Assembly (NCBI GenBank): GCA_938027685.1
Contig: CALJAM010000026.1
Location: 1-64,000 of the forward strand
Direction: 5' to 3'
Origin: an uncultured Bryobacteraceae bacterium
Lineage (GTDB): Bacteria > Acidobacteriota > Terriglobia > Bryobacterales > Bryobacteraceae
Length of the DNA: 64,000 nucleotides
In this document: positions 1-8,540 of the stretch, one piece after another
How the letters are laid out: every line of letters starts with the position of its first letter
How positions within the stretch are numbered: position 1 is the first letter of the stretch
The notes under the pieces: generated by a model
The model's database searches: none
The model's input: the letters and a program-made list of their open reading frames with translations, nothing else
Told to the model about the DNA's origin: nothing
Translations under genes and position numbers: made by a program

Positions 1-1651
1 CCAGACCGGCACGACGCACCTTTTCATCGAGCAGCTCGCCCGGGGTGAAGAACTCGCCGTTCGGCTTTTTGAAATAGTCCGGACGCATTCGCTTCCCGAG
101 CTCGATGGCCACCCAGGCCAGGCCGCGGACTTCGAACAGCGGGCTGACCACGGCCTGACGAACCACCACCTGCGGCTTGGGCGCATGGTAACGGCGCGGC
201 ACCAGATCATTCGCCTCCAAATACGTGGCCGAAGGCAGGACGATGTCCGCGAAGGCGAGCGTATCGCCGGGCAGAATGTCCATGACCACCGTGAATTCGA
301 CGGTTTTCAGGGCCTCGGCGATCTGAAGCGGCTGCGGGAAGCTAAGGATGGTGTAGTTCGTGATGAAAGCACCCTTGATCATTCCCGGGTATTTGTTGAG
401 CATGCCGTCGGCCAGCGTGGAGAACAGACCCGCGTTTTCGGCGTCGACCAGCGGCAGCCGATCCCGCCCGTCCACCCGGCGGCCCTTCCTGGGTGGATAG
501 GCAGGCGGCGGGTAGACGGCGTCTACCCCGGGGATGGGAATGGTCCGCTCGAAATATCGACCGCCGGGCCGATCGATGGTACCGGCCAGGATATTCAGGA
601 TGGAGATCGCATGAGCAAGTTGGCCGGCGTTGGCATAATTGGCGCATAGGGATTTTTTATGGGCGGGCGCAATGGAGGGTCCCTGCGTTGCGAATTCGCG
701 TGCGATGCGCCGGATCGCTTCGGCCGGAACGTCGCTCAGATCGGCTGCCCACTCCGGAGTAAATTGGCGGAAGTGCGCGCGGATTTCCTTTTCGTATTGG
801 GGGAAGTTGGTGTACTGCTCGACGAACTCGCGGTTGTAAAGGTTCTCCTCGAGGATCACCGAGATCATCGCCAGCGCCACGGCCAGATCGGAGCCCGGCC
901 GAATGGGATACCACTCATCGGCGAAACGCGCCGTAGCCGTGCAGACGGGACTGAAGAACACGACCTTGGCGCCCTTGTCGCGCGCGGCGTTAAGCGTGTG
1001 GACAAAGACGAGCTTGGACCGAGCCACCAGGTCGAAGCCGAACAAGAGAATATATCGGGAATTTTCGAAGTCGTTGCCCCATCCCTTGCCGCCGGTGGTG
1101 TAGCGTTGAATCACGCGGTCCGTAAGGTAGCATTCATCGATGTGATCCACGCGGTTGACCACGCCCAGCGAGTTCATGAAGCGCACCCAGACGTCGGGCG
1201 CAGGCCGGCTGATGAACAGCAGGGACTCAGCTCCATAGCGCTCGATGTAACTGGAAAAGCGCGCCGCGATCGTGTCGAGGGCCTCCGCCCAACTAATTCG
1301 CACCCAGCCCGGATCCTCGTCCAGGCCCTTGCGCGGGTTCGTGCGCTTCATCGGGTATTTCAGACGGTCAGGATCATAGAGCAAGCCCGCGCCGGAAGCT
1401 CCTTTCCCGCAAAGCTTGCCCCGACCGCAGATATCGCCGGGCAAGCCCTCCAGAAACAACAACGCACCATCCTTGACCCAAGCCTGTAAACCGCAAACCG
1501 AGTCGCAGATACCGCATGCCGATACCAGCACCTGCACCCCGGCGGGCGGCGATGCGGTTCGGAAATAGTCGTCTAGGCCGAACAAAGCACGGGCGGGCAT
1601 CAGCCCTACCGCCCCCGCCCCCTGCAGCCATTCACGACGGCTCAGCGCCAT
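1..1651 (-). CDS. Tat-exported molybdopterin oxidoreductase catalytic subunit (PsrA/PhsA/DmsA type), 3' end outside window
   Basis: The reading frame is open from the ATG at 1651 to the left edge, giving about 550 residues without a stop, so the C-terminus lies outside. The N-terminus has a twin-arginine motif (SRREWLQ), predicting export of a folded cofactor-loaded enzyme. A CxxCxxxC cluster at residues 46-53 followed by GKLCGKG near residue 81 is the [4Fe-4S] signature of the DMSO-reductase superfamily. A Cys in the segment DECYLTD (about residue 165) sits where the molybdenum ligand is expected, as in polysulfide/thiosulfate reductases rather than Ser-ligated DMSO reductases. The start follows a good ribosome site (GGGAGG). 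The gene lies 15 bp behind the ferredoxin subunit and surely forms a complex with it. The substrate cannot be read from sequence; polysulfide, thiosulfate or an arsenic oxyanion are possible. Confidence 0.9.
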   Translation of the reverse strand, partial: MALSRREWLQGAGAVGLMPARALFGLDDYFRTASPPAGVQVLVSACGICDSVCGLQAWVKDGALLFLEGLPGDICGRGKLCGKGASGAGLLYDPDRLKYPMKRTNPRKGLDEDPGWVRISWAEALDTIAARFSSYIERYGAESLLFISRPAPDVWVRFMNSLGVVNRVDHIDECYLTDRVIQRYTTGGKGWGNDFENSRYILLFGFDLVARSKLVFVHTLNAARDKGAKVVFFSPVCTATARFADEWYPIRPGSDLAVALAMISVILEENLYNREFVEQYTNFPQYEKEIRAHFRQFTPEWAADLSDVPAEAIRRIAREFATQGPSIAPAHKKSLCANYANAGQLAHAISILNILAGTIDRPGGRYFERTIPIPGVDAVYPPPAYPPRKGRRVDGRDRLPLVDAENAGLFSTLADGMLNKYPGMIKGAFITNYTILSFPQPLQIAEALKTVEFTVVMDILPGDTLAFADIVLPSATYLEANDLVPRRYHAPKPQVVVRQAVVSPLFEVRGLAWVAIELGKRMRPDYFKKPNGEFFTPGELLDEKVRRAGL

Positions 1652-1666
1652 GGCGATCCACCTCCC

Positions 1667-2275
1667 TCAAACGCTCACGCCCGGCCGGGCAGCGGCCGCA
1701 ACCACGGGCTGGGGCTGTGAGCCTTTGGCCTGTTTCCAGCCCTCAGCGACAAACCGGATGCGCGGCCTGGTAGTGCTCGGCGACTTGAAGCCCGGGACCT
1801 GGCTGACGCCCTGACCGCGGATTTGGTCCCACTCGCCCCACCGCAGGGCCCCGGTCGGACAGACCGAAGAGCACGCGGGCTCGAACCCGATGGCAATGCG
1901 GTCATAACACATGGTGCATTTCTGCATTTTTCGGAGCTGCATGTTGAACTGCGGGGCGTCATAAGGACAGAACTGTTCGCAAAACCGGCAGCCCACGCAG
2001 CGTTCCTGGTCGATCAGAACCGCGCCGTCCTCGTCTCTGCGCCAGATCGCCTTGACCGGACAGGCCTTCAGGCACAAGGGATTGTCGCAATGATTGCAGG
2101 CTAGCGACAGAGCCTGCACACGTACGTCCGGAAATTGACCGTACTCGATGACATGAACTCGCCGATAGCGCACGTTGATGTCGGTGGAGACCCCGTTCCA
2201 CTGCTTGCAGGCCACCTCGCAGGCCCGGCATTCGATGCAACGCTTGGGATCCAGTAACCACCCATAAGCAGGCAT
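1667..2275 (-). CDS. Four-cluster ferredoxin subunit of molybdopterin oxidoreductase (DmsB/PsrB type)
   Basis: The 202-residue electron-transfer partner of the molybdoenzyme. It opens with YGWLLDPKRCIECRACEVAC, close to the DmsB N-terminus, and carries four Cys groups: CIECRACEVAC, CNHCDNPLCLKAC, CVGCRFCEQFC and CTMCYDR followed by a distal CSSVC. That is enough for four [4Fe-4S] clusters carrying electrons between a membrane anchor and the Mo site. The start at 2275 is chosen over longer frames because it follows GAAGGGG at normal spacing and matches family N-termini. It is the first gene of the leftward unit and is divergent from the ArsR-type regulator. The membrane subunit (NrfD or DmsC type) is not in the window; it would be expected beyond the left edge. 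Confidence 0.92.
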   Translation of the reverse strand: MPAYGWLLDPKRCIECRACEVACKQWNGVSTDINVRYRRVHVIEYGQFPDVRVQALSLACNHCDNPLCLKACPVKAIWRRDEDGAVLIDQERCVGCRFCEQFCPYDAPQFNMQLRKMQKCTMCYDRIAIGFEPACSSVCPTGALRWGEWDQIRGQGVSQVPGFKSPSTTRPRIRFVAEGWKQAKGSQPQPVVAAAARPGVSV

Positions 2276-2438
2276 GGCATGCCCCTTCGTGAAAATCGCT
2301 ATAGGGATCTGCAACTCTTGTGCCGCCGCGCCGGGCAAGCAGTACAACGACATGTAGCGCGGTACGGCGAAGGCTGGGGCCCCAGTACCGCGGGATTTCA
2401 CCCAGTCCCCCGGGCTGCAGGGTCTTTTTGCGCAGCGT

Positions 2439-2504
2439 ATTCGCCTCAGCGAATGACCCGCTCATTCGCCTTAACGAATCACCGCACTTCTTCGTCCCGA
2501 CGAA
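2439..2504. promoter_or_regulatory. Three tandem operator-like dyads in the ArsR/oxidoreductase intergenic region
   Basis: Three inverted repeats of the form TTCG...CGAA lie in a row: ATTCGCCTCAGCGAAT (2439-2454), ATTCGCCTTAACGAAT (2464-2479) and TTCGTCCCGACGAA (2491-2504). Their centres are 25 and 26 bp apart. The last one ends two bases before the ArsR start codon. ArsR/SmtB dimers usually bind such imperfect dyads, so autorepression and repression of the divergent molybdoenzyme operon is the simple reading. Confidence 0.7.
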
Positions 2505-2505
2505 T

Positions 2506-2850
2506 ATGCCCCGGAGCGCCGCCCAGGTCGACCTGATCTTCCGGGCCTTCGGCGAGCCCACGCGCTTGCGCATTCTCCACTTGCTGCTGCACGCAGAGCT
2601 CTCGGTCTCCGAGTTGGTCAAGGTGCTGCGCCGTCCTCAACCCACGGTCCCGCGCCACCTGGCCTATCTGCGCAGGGCCCGCCTGATCCGGCTGAGGCGC
2701 AGCGGCATGCGCGTTTACTACCGGCTCGCACCGCCGCGCTACGCGTTCCATCGCCGCCTGCTCGAGTGCGTGAAAAGCGCCTTACCGCACATTCCCGCGG
2801 TGGCCGGGGACTTGATGCGGCTCAGGGGCCTTCGCAAGCAGCGCCGGTGA
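2506..2850 (+). CDS. ArsR/SmtB-family winged-helix repressor
   Basis: A 114-residue winged-helix DNA-binding protein. The early segment LIFRAFGEPTRLRILHLLL and the recognition region RRPQPTVPRHLAYLRRARLI are typical of ArsR. The metalloid-binding CVC pair of classical ArsR (helix 3, ELCVCDL) is replaced by ELSVSEL, and only one Cys remains (LLECVKS), so arsenite sensing by the canonical site is unlikely. The start at 2506 matches the usual family N-terminus; longer frames run through the operator region. It faces the molybdoenzyme operon across three dyads and is presumably its regulator. The inducer is unknown. It converges on the VOC gene with a 13-bp gap. Confidence 0.88.
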   Translation: MPRSAAQVDLIFRAFGEPTRLRILHLLLHAELSVSELVKVLRRPQPTVPRHLAYLRRARLIRLRRSGMRVYYRLAPPRYAFHRRLLECVKSALPHIPAVAGDLMRLRGLRKQRR

Positions 2851-2863
2851 GATCGGCCTTCCT

Positions 2864-3397
2864 TCACCGGGCCGGGCTCGGCCGGTCCGAGTGAAGCAGT
2901 TCGATCACAACGCCCAGCGCGTCCTTGGTATCCATGTAGACGTAGGTGCCGTTGTCCTGATCGTAGCGGCCCCGATGCAGCTCTTCGATGCCCAGCCGCT
3001 TCAGGCCTTGCAGGGTGCGCTCGAGGTCCTGAACCTGAAATCCTAGGTGCTGGACGCCCTCCCCGTATTTTTCCAGGTGTTCGCTCCAGCTCGTCGGGCC
3101 GCCCACGGGTTCGAGGAACTCGAGCGACACCTGTCCCAGGCGGATGAAGGCCAACTTGACGCGTCCGTCCGATGGGCGTCCGCGATAAACGAGCCTCACC
3201 TCGCGACCGGGCCGGGTCGTGCGGATCGCCGGGGGCTCGACGCCGAGCAGCGCTGCCCAGCGCTTGGTCGTGGCTTCGATGTCCTTGCAGACGATTGCGA
3301 CCTGCACGACGGTTTTCAGGCCGGGATCCCGGTAGATTTCCTGCCCGAAGAGAGCGGACGCCGCCACTAAAGCCGGGAAGAACAGAACTGACCTCAT
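2864..3397 (-). CDS. Secreted VOC-fold (glyoxalase/bleomycin-resistance superfamily) protein
   Basis: A 177-residue protein whose first 19 residues (MRSVLFFPALVAASALFGQ) look like a Sec signal peptide, so it probably acts in the periplasm, which is unusual for this mostly cytosolic fold. The body has the two beta-alpha-beta-beta-beta halves: a first strand with VQVAIVCKDIEATTKRWAALLG, then VQHLGFQVQDLERTLQGLKRLG and a closing DALGVVIELLHSD. The closing E and the HLGF histidine fit metal-ligand positions of VOC enzymes. Substrate not recognisable. Longer upstream frames lack family character, so the signal-peptide start is used. Confidence 0.8.
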   Translation of the reverse strand: MRSVLFFPALVAASALFGQEIYRDPGLKTVVQVAIVCKDIEATTKRWAALLGVEPPAIRTTRPGREVRLVYRGRPSDGRVKLAFIRLGQVSLEFLEPVGGPTSWSEHLEKYGEGVQHLGFQVQDLERTLQGLKRLGIEELHRGRYDQDNGTYVYMDTKDALGVVIELLHSDRPSPAR

Positions 3398-3476
3398 GTT
3401 GGGATGGTAGCGCAAACCTCGGGCGCCAGAACGCTCAGAGGTCCCCCGACGGATACAATGGTGGTAAGGAGGGGCC

Positions 3477-3545
3477 TTGGACTGGCTCTGGATCCTGCTC
3501 ATCCTCGCCCTCTGGCTGATCGTGAGCCGCTTCACCGGGGGTTGA
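3477..3545 (+). CDS. Possible 22-residue single-pass membrane peptide
   Basis: A TTG codon at 3477 follows a strong ribosome site (AAGGAGGGG, 3466-3474) and opens a 22-codon frame ending at TGA 3543-3545. The predicted peptide is almost entirely hydrophobic (WLWILLILALWLIV) with a short basic/Gly tail (SRFTGG), that is, one transmembrane helix. An 8-bp GC hairpin follows 11 bp after the stop, which together with the ribosome site argues for a small expressed unit. No homologue is recognised. The TTG start and short length keep confidence low. Confidence 0.4.
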   Translation: MDWLWILLILALWLIVSRFTGG

Positions 3546-3556
3546 GGAGCTTTCGG

Positions 3557-3575
3557 GTCCGGTCGTGGACCGGAC
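3557..3575. terminator. GC-rich 8-bp hairpin, terminator-like without T-tract
   Basis: GTCCGGTC (3557-3564), three-base loop, then GACCGGAC (3568-3575): a perfect 8-bp stem. No run of T follows, so intrinsic termination would be weak. It stands 11 bp after the stop of the small membrane peptide. The rest of 3576-3779 holds no gene that I can support. Confidence 0.4.
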
Positions 3576-3779
3576 GATTCATGCCGCCTGCCGCCGAGCC
3601 GCTAAGGTGCCGGAAGGCGAGATCTGGACTGCGCCGCGGTCTGGGGGTGGGTCACCCTGCCGCGCAAAGACTGCCTGTCTGCGCGCGCAGAATTTGCGCT
3701 GTGCAACCCCGAAGTGGTTCAATCGGCATCGGAAAGTGCGGGCATCAGAATTGCACAGCCCTGGAGGGAGACGAATCGC

Positions 3780-4202
3780 ATGCGGCTGACCTGGCAGGCG
3801 TCGGTGGTCCTTTTTGCTGCGCTGGCCCATGCGCAGCCGGCAACCCGCCCGCCGTTCAGTCGCGATCAAATTATCGAGATTCGCGGGCAGATTGTGAAGG
3901 TCACCGCCGGACCCGCCTTGGGTATGCCCGCGTTGGAGGTTTCCGACGGCGAGCGCACTTGGAGAGTATGGCTCGGATCGCTGCGTTACCTCGTGGAGAA
4001 CGACTTCAACCCGCGCGCCGGGCAGCGTGTGGTGATTCGCGCGTTTCGTGCCTCCCCCCAAGCGAGCGAGGTCTGGGCGGCTGCGGTGACGCTCGTCGAA
4101 CCAAGACGAACGTTGCGCCTGCGCGATGAGCACGGCCGACCGCTGTGGCGTGGGGGCCCGGGCCCCGCGCGGCGAGGACGCTGGGGGCCTAAAGCTTTCT
4201 GA
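3780..4202 (+). CDS. Secreted hypothetical protein, small beta-rich domain
   Basis: A 140-residue protein with a clear signal peptide (MRLTWQASVVLFAALAHAQ) and a core of alternating strands (IIEIRGQIVKVTAG, ALEVSDGERTWRVWLG, QRVVIRAFRA) resembling an OB-fold-like barrel. The basic, Gly/Arg/Pro-rich tail looks unstructured. The start at 3780 follows GGAGGGAG. It lies 55 bp upstream of the OPT transporter on the same strand, so co-transcription is possible. No specific family is recognised and no catalytic motif is visible. Confidence 0.65.
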   Translation: MRLTWQASVVLFAALAHAQPATRPPFSRDQIIEIRGQIVKVTAGPALGMPALEVSDGERTWRVWLGSLRYLVENDFNPRAGQRVVIRAFRASPQASEVWAAAVTLVEPRRTLRLRDEHGRPLWRGGPGPARRGRWGPKAF

Positions 4203-4257
4203 AGTTAGGCACTGCTGCCATCCTTCGGCCCTCCTGTTACCCTCATAGCTTAGGCGT

Positions 4258-6255
4258 ATGCACCGTTCCGGCGACTCCGAGCCCGCTGAACTGACCCCGA
4301 GGGCGCTCGTGCTGGGTCTCTTCCTGGCTTTCGTGTTCGGCGCCGCCAACGCGTACCTGGGGATGAAGGCGGGGCAGACGGTGGCGGCGACGATCCCGGC
4401 GGCCGTGATCGCCCTGGCAGTCTTCCGCTCCCGGCGAGTGGGAGGAAGCGTGCTGGAACAGAACATCGCGCGTACCGCGGCCTCGGTGGGTGAAGCCTTG
4501 GTCGCAGGCGCGATCTTCACCATCCCTGCGTTCACGCTTGTCCGCACCAGCCAGGGTCGCCTATGGGCCGATCTGGGCGCGCATTATTGGGAGGCCTCGC
4601 TGATCCTGCTCGCCGGTGGCTTGCTCGGCGTATTCTTCGTGGTCGCGCTGCGGCGGCCGTTGTGCGTGGAAGCCGGGCTGCCGTGGCCGGAGAGCGTGGC
4701 TAGCGCGGAGATCGTGCGCGCAGGAGAGAGCGCGGGTACGGCGTCGCGGCGCTTGTTCGGCGCGATGGGGCTGGCAGCAGTCATCGAGGTACTGAAAAGC
4801 GATCGGGGGCTGCCGGTAATTCGCGAGTCGGCCGCGGGCTTTGTGGAATTCCCCCGCGCCCTCCTTCGGCACACGGATCCGGCCCAGCACACCCTGGCCG
4901 AAGTGGTTCACCGCGGAGGCTTACCTTGGAGTACGCCCAGCCTTTCGCCGGCCCTGTTGGGCATCGGCTACATCGTGGGCCCGCGGGTGGCGGCCGTGAA
5001 CGCGGCCGGCGGCATCTTGGCGTGGTGGGTTCTGATCCCGGCGCTGCTCCTGTTTGACCCCGATCTGTCGAGCCGGCTGGGCGTGAGCGAGGCGGCCTGG
5101 GACGTCGCGGCCTACTCGGTCTGGCGCAGCGTGGTCCGGCCGATGGCGGTCGGCGCGATGCTGGTGGCGGCAGCCTGGACGCTGTATTCAATGCGCGATG
5201 CGATTGTGCGGTCGCTGGCCGGTCTGTGGCAGGCGCGGCGCACAGCAGCCGCGCAGCCTGCCGAACGAACCGAACGCGACCTGCCTCCGCGATGGATCGC
5301 TATCGGGTTGCTGATCTCGGTGATACCCGTGGCCGGAATCTACCATCACTTCACCGGCGGAGTGTGGGCGGCTCTGGCCGCCACGGCGATCATGGTCGTG
5401 GCGGGCTTTCTGCTATCGGCCGTCGGCGCGTATCTGGTGGGACTGGTCGGCAGTTCGAATCAACCGGTATCCGGCCTCACTTTGGCCGCGCTGGTGCTGG
5501 CTGCGGCGATGATGCTGGCTGCCGGAGAGAGGGGCGCTGCGGGGATGGCGGCGGTGCTGGGCGTGGCAGCGGTGGTCTGCTGCGCGTGCTGCGTGGCGGG
5601 CTCGCTCGCGCAGGACCTGAAAGCAGGGCACCTGCTCGGCGGCACACCTTGGAAGATGCAGTTGGTCGAAATCCTGGCGGTGGCGGTGCTTTCGGCCTTC
5701 CTGATGCTCCCGATCCTCGTGCTTGACCGAGCCAATCGCGCCAGCGGCGGAATCGGCGGGGTGGACTTGCCTGCGCCACAGGCCGGCCTGATGGCACAAC
5801 TGGCCCAAGGCATGGTAGGCGGAGAAATGGCATGGATCCTGTTCGCAGCCGGCGCGGCCCTGGGTGGCATGTTCATCATGGCGGGAGTCCGCTCGCCCAT
5901 GCTGGTGGCCGTGGGGATGTACCTGCCGTTCAAGACGGTGGCGGCGATCTTCGCCGGTGGTCTGATTCGCCGGCTTGCGGACCGGCTGGCTGCCCGCCGC
6001 GGTCTCCAGGCAGAGGCGGAAGAACGGGGGACCCTGATCGCTTCGGGTCTGATCGCCGGTGAAGCTGTCATGGGCATCGGTCTCGCCGTTCTGGCCCTGC
6101 GTCCCGAGATCCCGTCGCTGGCGCAGTTACTAACAGGCGCCGAGGAACTTGCTTTGCCCCCAGCGGTCACTGCGGCGCTCTCCCTCGGGGTGTCTGCTCT
6201 GCTGGCCTTCCTCCTCGCGCGTCCGCCCGCGGGATGCGGAACTCCGCGAAGTTAG
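4258..6255 (+). CDS. OPT-family oligopeptide (or metal-chelate) transporter
   Basis: A 665-residue integral membrane protein with about 14-16 hydrophobic segments. The N-terminus LTPRALVLGLFLAFVFGAAN followed by AYLGMKAGQTVAATIPAAV is the standard start of bacterial OPT proteins, and the internal SSNQPVSGLT is a variant of the family's NPxSGxT motif. The family imports oligopeptides or metal chelates by proton coupling. Paired Cys residues (VVCCACCVAG) lie within a hydrophobic segment at about residue 443, an odd cluster that could bind metal but may be incidental. Start at the ATG of 4258; the ribosome site is weak. It stands alone and converges on the M16 peptidase genes. Confidence 0.88.
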   Translation: MHRSGDSEPAELTPRALVLGLFLAFVFGAANAYLGMKAGQTVAATIPAAVIALAVFRSRRVGGSVLEQNIARTAASVGEALVAGAIFTIPAFTLVRTSQGRLWADLGAHYWEASLILLAGGLLGVFFVVALRRPLCVEAGLPWPESVASAEIVRAGESAGTASRRLFGAMGLAAVIEVLKSDRGLPVIRESAAGFVEFPRALLRHTDPAQHTLAEVVHRGGLPWSTPSLSPALLGIGYIVGPRVAAVNAAGGILAWWVLIPALLLFDPDLSSRLGVSEAAWDVAAYSVWRSVVRPMAVGAMLVAAAWTLYSMRDAIVRSLAGLWQARRTAAAQPAERTERDLPPRWIAIGLLISVIPVAGIYHHFTGGVWAALAATAIMVVAGFLLSAVGAYLVGLVGSSNQPVSGLTLAALVLAAAMMLAAGERGAAGMAAVLGVAAVVCCACCVAGSLAQDLKAGHLLGGTPWKMQLVEILAVAVLSAFLMLPILVLDRANRASGGIGGVDLPAPQAGLMAQLAQGMVGGEMAWILFAAGAALGGMFIMAGVRSPMLVAVGMYLPFKTVAAIFAGGLIRRLADRLAARRGLQAEAEERGTLIASGLIAGEAVMGIGLAVLALRPEIPSLAQLLTGAEELALPPAVTAALSLGVSALLAFLLARPPAGCGTPRS

Positions 6256-6394
6256 CCGCAGCCGAGGCCACGCCCGCTAACTCACCGCTGGAACGAGTTA
6301 CTGACCGACATCGTGTGTCGATGAACGATCCCCGTAACCTGCACCCGAGCGCGCGTGGAAAGTTAGGGAAGGAGGGTGAGCGACGATCGCCGGG

Positions 6395-8530
6395 TTACTG
6401 TGGCTTGCGGTAGGCGGCCTCCTCCACCCCGGGGTTGATCCGGACCTCCCTGAGGGTGCTTTCGCCGATCTTGCGGCCGTCGCGGTAAAGAACGGTCTTG
6501 TGCGGCCATTTAAGGCCGCCGGCCTCCCGCCAGTCCGAGTAAACCTCCTGAATCTCGCCCGGTGCGCCCAGGAGGGACGCCGTATAACTCTTGCCTGCCG
6601 GCAGGTTGGTCACGGGATCCACAAACAGTTTCACCTGAAAATCGCCCGGCCGGCGAGTCACGGCCAGCGCCTCGACTTTCTTGCCTTCCAACTCCGCTTC
6701 GCCCAGCGCCTGGACGGTGACGCCCGGCTCCTCTGGGTTACGCAGCAGCCGGATCGTCTCGCGGAAAAAGGCCTTTTCCACGTCGCCCTGCTGCGAAGCG
6801 GGCAACTCTCGCACCCCCTGCGGCGTGCGGATCCAGGCCGCCTGCCCGTCGAAGCCTTGCGTCATCTCGCCCGCCGGCGTACTCATCCTGCTGAGCATGC
6901 GACCTTCGAGATTGACCGTGGTTTCGGTCTGAATCGAGAACTGCCCTTGCGGCGTCTCTAGGATCAGGTCGGCCGAAAGCGTGTAATCCCGGATCTCGCG
7001 CAATCGCGCCTGCCCGCCCACGGCCTCGCTGACTTTAACCAGCAGCTCCCTGCCGCGCGCGACGCTTTCCGGCGTCGCCTCCCCCAGCGCCGCCTGCCTT
7101 GGCGGGGGAATAGTGATATCCACCGGCGTAACTTTGCCGAACGCGTTAAGCGGCGGCTCAAAGCCTGCACCTTTACCTAAAACGAGAATCGCCAGTTTGT
7201 CGGTGACGAGATACTTAGCCGCAACCCGCGCAATGTCCTCGCGCGTAACTTTCTCGATGCTATCCCGGTAGCGCCGGAGGAAATCCCGGGGATATCCGTA
7301 ATATTCGTAACTCATTAGGCGCGTAATAATTTTACCCGTCGAGTCGAATTCGAAGGCGAAACCTTTAAGAATGGAATCCTTCGACCGCGCCAACTCCTCC
7401 TCGCTGACCCCGCTTTCGGCCAGGCGGCGGATCTCGGTTCGTATGGACTCGAGGATCCGAGTGGTGGATTCCGTCTTGGTCGACCCGAGCGCGACGAACA
7501 GGCCGGGACGGTCCCAGCCCGCCGCCCACTGCGAGCCCACGGTATAGGCCAGGCCCTGTTCGGTGCGGACCTTGTTGAACAGACGAGAGGCGAAGCCGCC
7601 CCCAAGGATGTCGTTCATGACCTCGAGCGCGAAGTAGTCGGGATCGTCGCGGCGGCCGGCGAGAAACCCCATGGCCACCCAAGAGTTCGGCATATCGTCC
7701 TTGACGATCTGATAGATGCCGGCGCGGCTGGCGGCCGCCGGGTCGACGGGAGGCGGCTGCGGACGCGGGCGCCCGCCGCGAGGCCACGACCCGAAGATCT
7801 GCTCGATCTTCCTGCGCATCGCAGCGGCTTCGAAATCTCCCCAGACGGCGAGAATGACGTTTTCTGGCTGGAAAAACTCCCGGTGGAAACGCACAAGATC
7901 ATCGCGCGTGATGGAATTGACGGTGTCATATTCGGGCTGGCGCGCGTAGGGGCTGTCGTTGCCGTAAATGATGCGGCGGAACTCGCGCATGAGAATCCCC
8001 TGAGGATTGTCGTTGCGACGCGCGATGCGGTCCCGCTGCTGGATCTTGGCGAGCTCGATCTTGTCTTCGGGGAACGCGGGATTGCGCAGGATGTCGGCCA
8101 ATATCACCAGGCCTCGGTCGATATCTTCTTTGAGAACGGAAACGGAGGCCCGGCCGGAGTCTTCGCCGATCGTGGTTTCCACCGAGGCGCCCAATCGGTC
8201 CAGTTCCTCATCGAGCGCGTCACCGGGGAACTTCTCGGACCCGCCCGTACGCATGACGGTTCCTACGATGGCCGCCAGTCCGGCCTTCTCCGCCGGCTCC
8301 CAGCGCCAACCCGTACGAATCAGGGCCGAGGCCTGGATCAGGGGCAGTTCATGATCCTCGAGCAGGTAAACCACCATGCCGTTGGCGAGCTCGAACCGGA
8401 TCGGCTCCGGCACCTCGATGCGGTTCAGCGGCGGGTATTTCAGTTGCTTGTAGCTGGCCGGAATTTGAGCCGCGGCGGGCGTCGCCAGGATGCTCGCCGC
8501 CAGCAAAGCCAAAAAAGCCCTGCGTTGCAT
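6395..8530 (-). CDS. Secreted M16-fold protein without zinc motif, fused to a LolA-like domain
   Basis: 711 residues with an N-terminal signal peptide ending in ATPAAAQ. Residues about 40-480 form the two-domain M16 (insulinase/processing peptidase) fold, but the zinc-binding HxxEH is missing: the place is filled by KAGLAAIVGTVMRTGG. It is therefore the non-catalytic partner of an M16 pair, as in many two-subunit bacterial M16 systems, and the gene just upstream encodes an HxxEH partner. From about residue 490 (VARGRELLVKVSEAVGG) to the end there is an extra beta-rich domain resembling outer-membrane lipoprotein carriers of the LolA kind, which may bind lipid or hydrophobic peptide. The start follows GGGAGG; the gap to the partner is 10 bp. 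Confidence 0.87.
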   Translation of the reverse strand: MQRRAFLALLAASILATPAAAQIPASYKQLKYPPLNRIEVPEPIRFELANGMVVYLLEDHELPLIQASALIRTGWRWEPAEKAGLAAIVGTVMRTGGSEKFPGDALDEELDRLGASVETTIGEDSGRASVSVLKEDIDRGLVILADILRNPAFPEDKIELAKIQQRDRIARRNDNPQGILMREFRRIIYGNDSPYARQPEYDTVNSITRDDLVRFHREFFQPENVILAVWGDFEAAAMRRKIEQIFGSWPRGGRPRPQPPPVDPAAASRAGIYQIVKDDMPNSWVAMGFLAGRRDDPDYFALEVMNDILGGGFASRLFNKVRTEQGLAYTVGSQWAAGWDRPGLFVALGSTKTESTTRILESIRTEIRRLAESGVSEEELARSKDSILKGFAFEFDSTGKIITRLMSYEYYGYPRDFLRRYRDSIEKVTREDIARVAAKYLVTDKLAILVLGKGAGFEPPLNAFGKVTPVDITIPPPRQAALGEATPESVARGRELLVKVSEAVGGQARLREIRDYTLSADLILETPQGQFSIQTETTVNLEGRMLSRMSTPAGEMTQGFDGQAAWIRTPQGVRELPASQQGDVEKAFFRETIRLLRNPEEPGVTVQALGEAELEGKKVEALAVTRRPGDFQVKLFVDPVTNLPAGKSYTASLLGAPGEIQEVYSDWREAGGLKWPHKTVLYRDGRKIGESTLREVRINPGVEEAAYRKPQ

Positions 8531-8540
8531 TGTCCCTCCC

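Noticed and set aside
2506-2850. Arsenic-resistance regulator with the molybdoenzyme as arsenate/arsenite enzyme
   Set aside because: The CVC metalloid site is absent in the regulator, and no arsC, arsB or acr3 gene is nearby; the arsenic link remains only one possibility.
6278-6300. TAACTC...GAGTTA dyad as terminator between OPT and M16 genes
   Set aside because: Six base pairs, AT-containing, 11-base loop and no T-tract: too weak to call.
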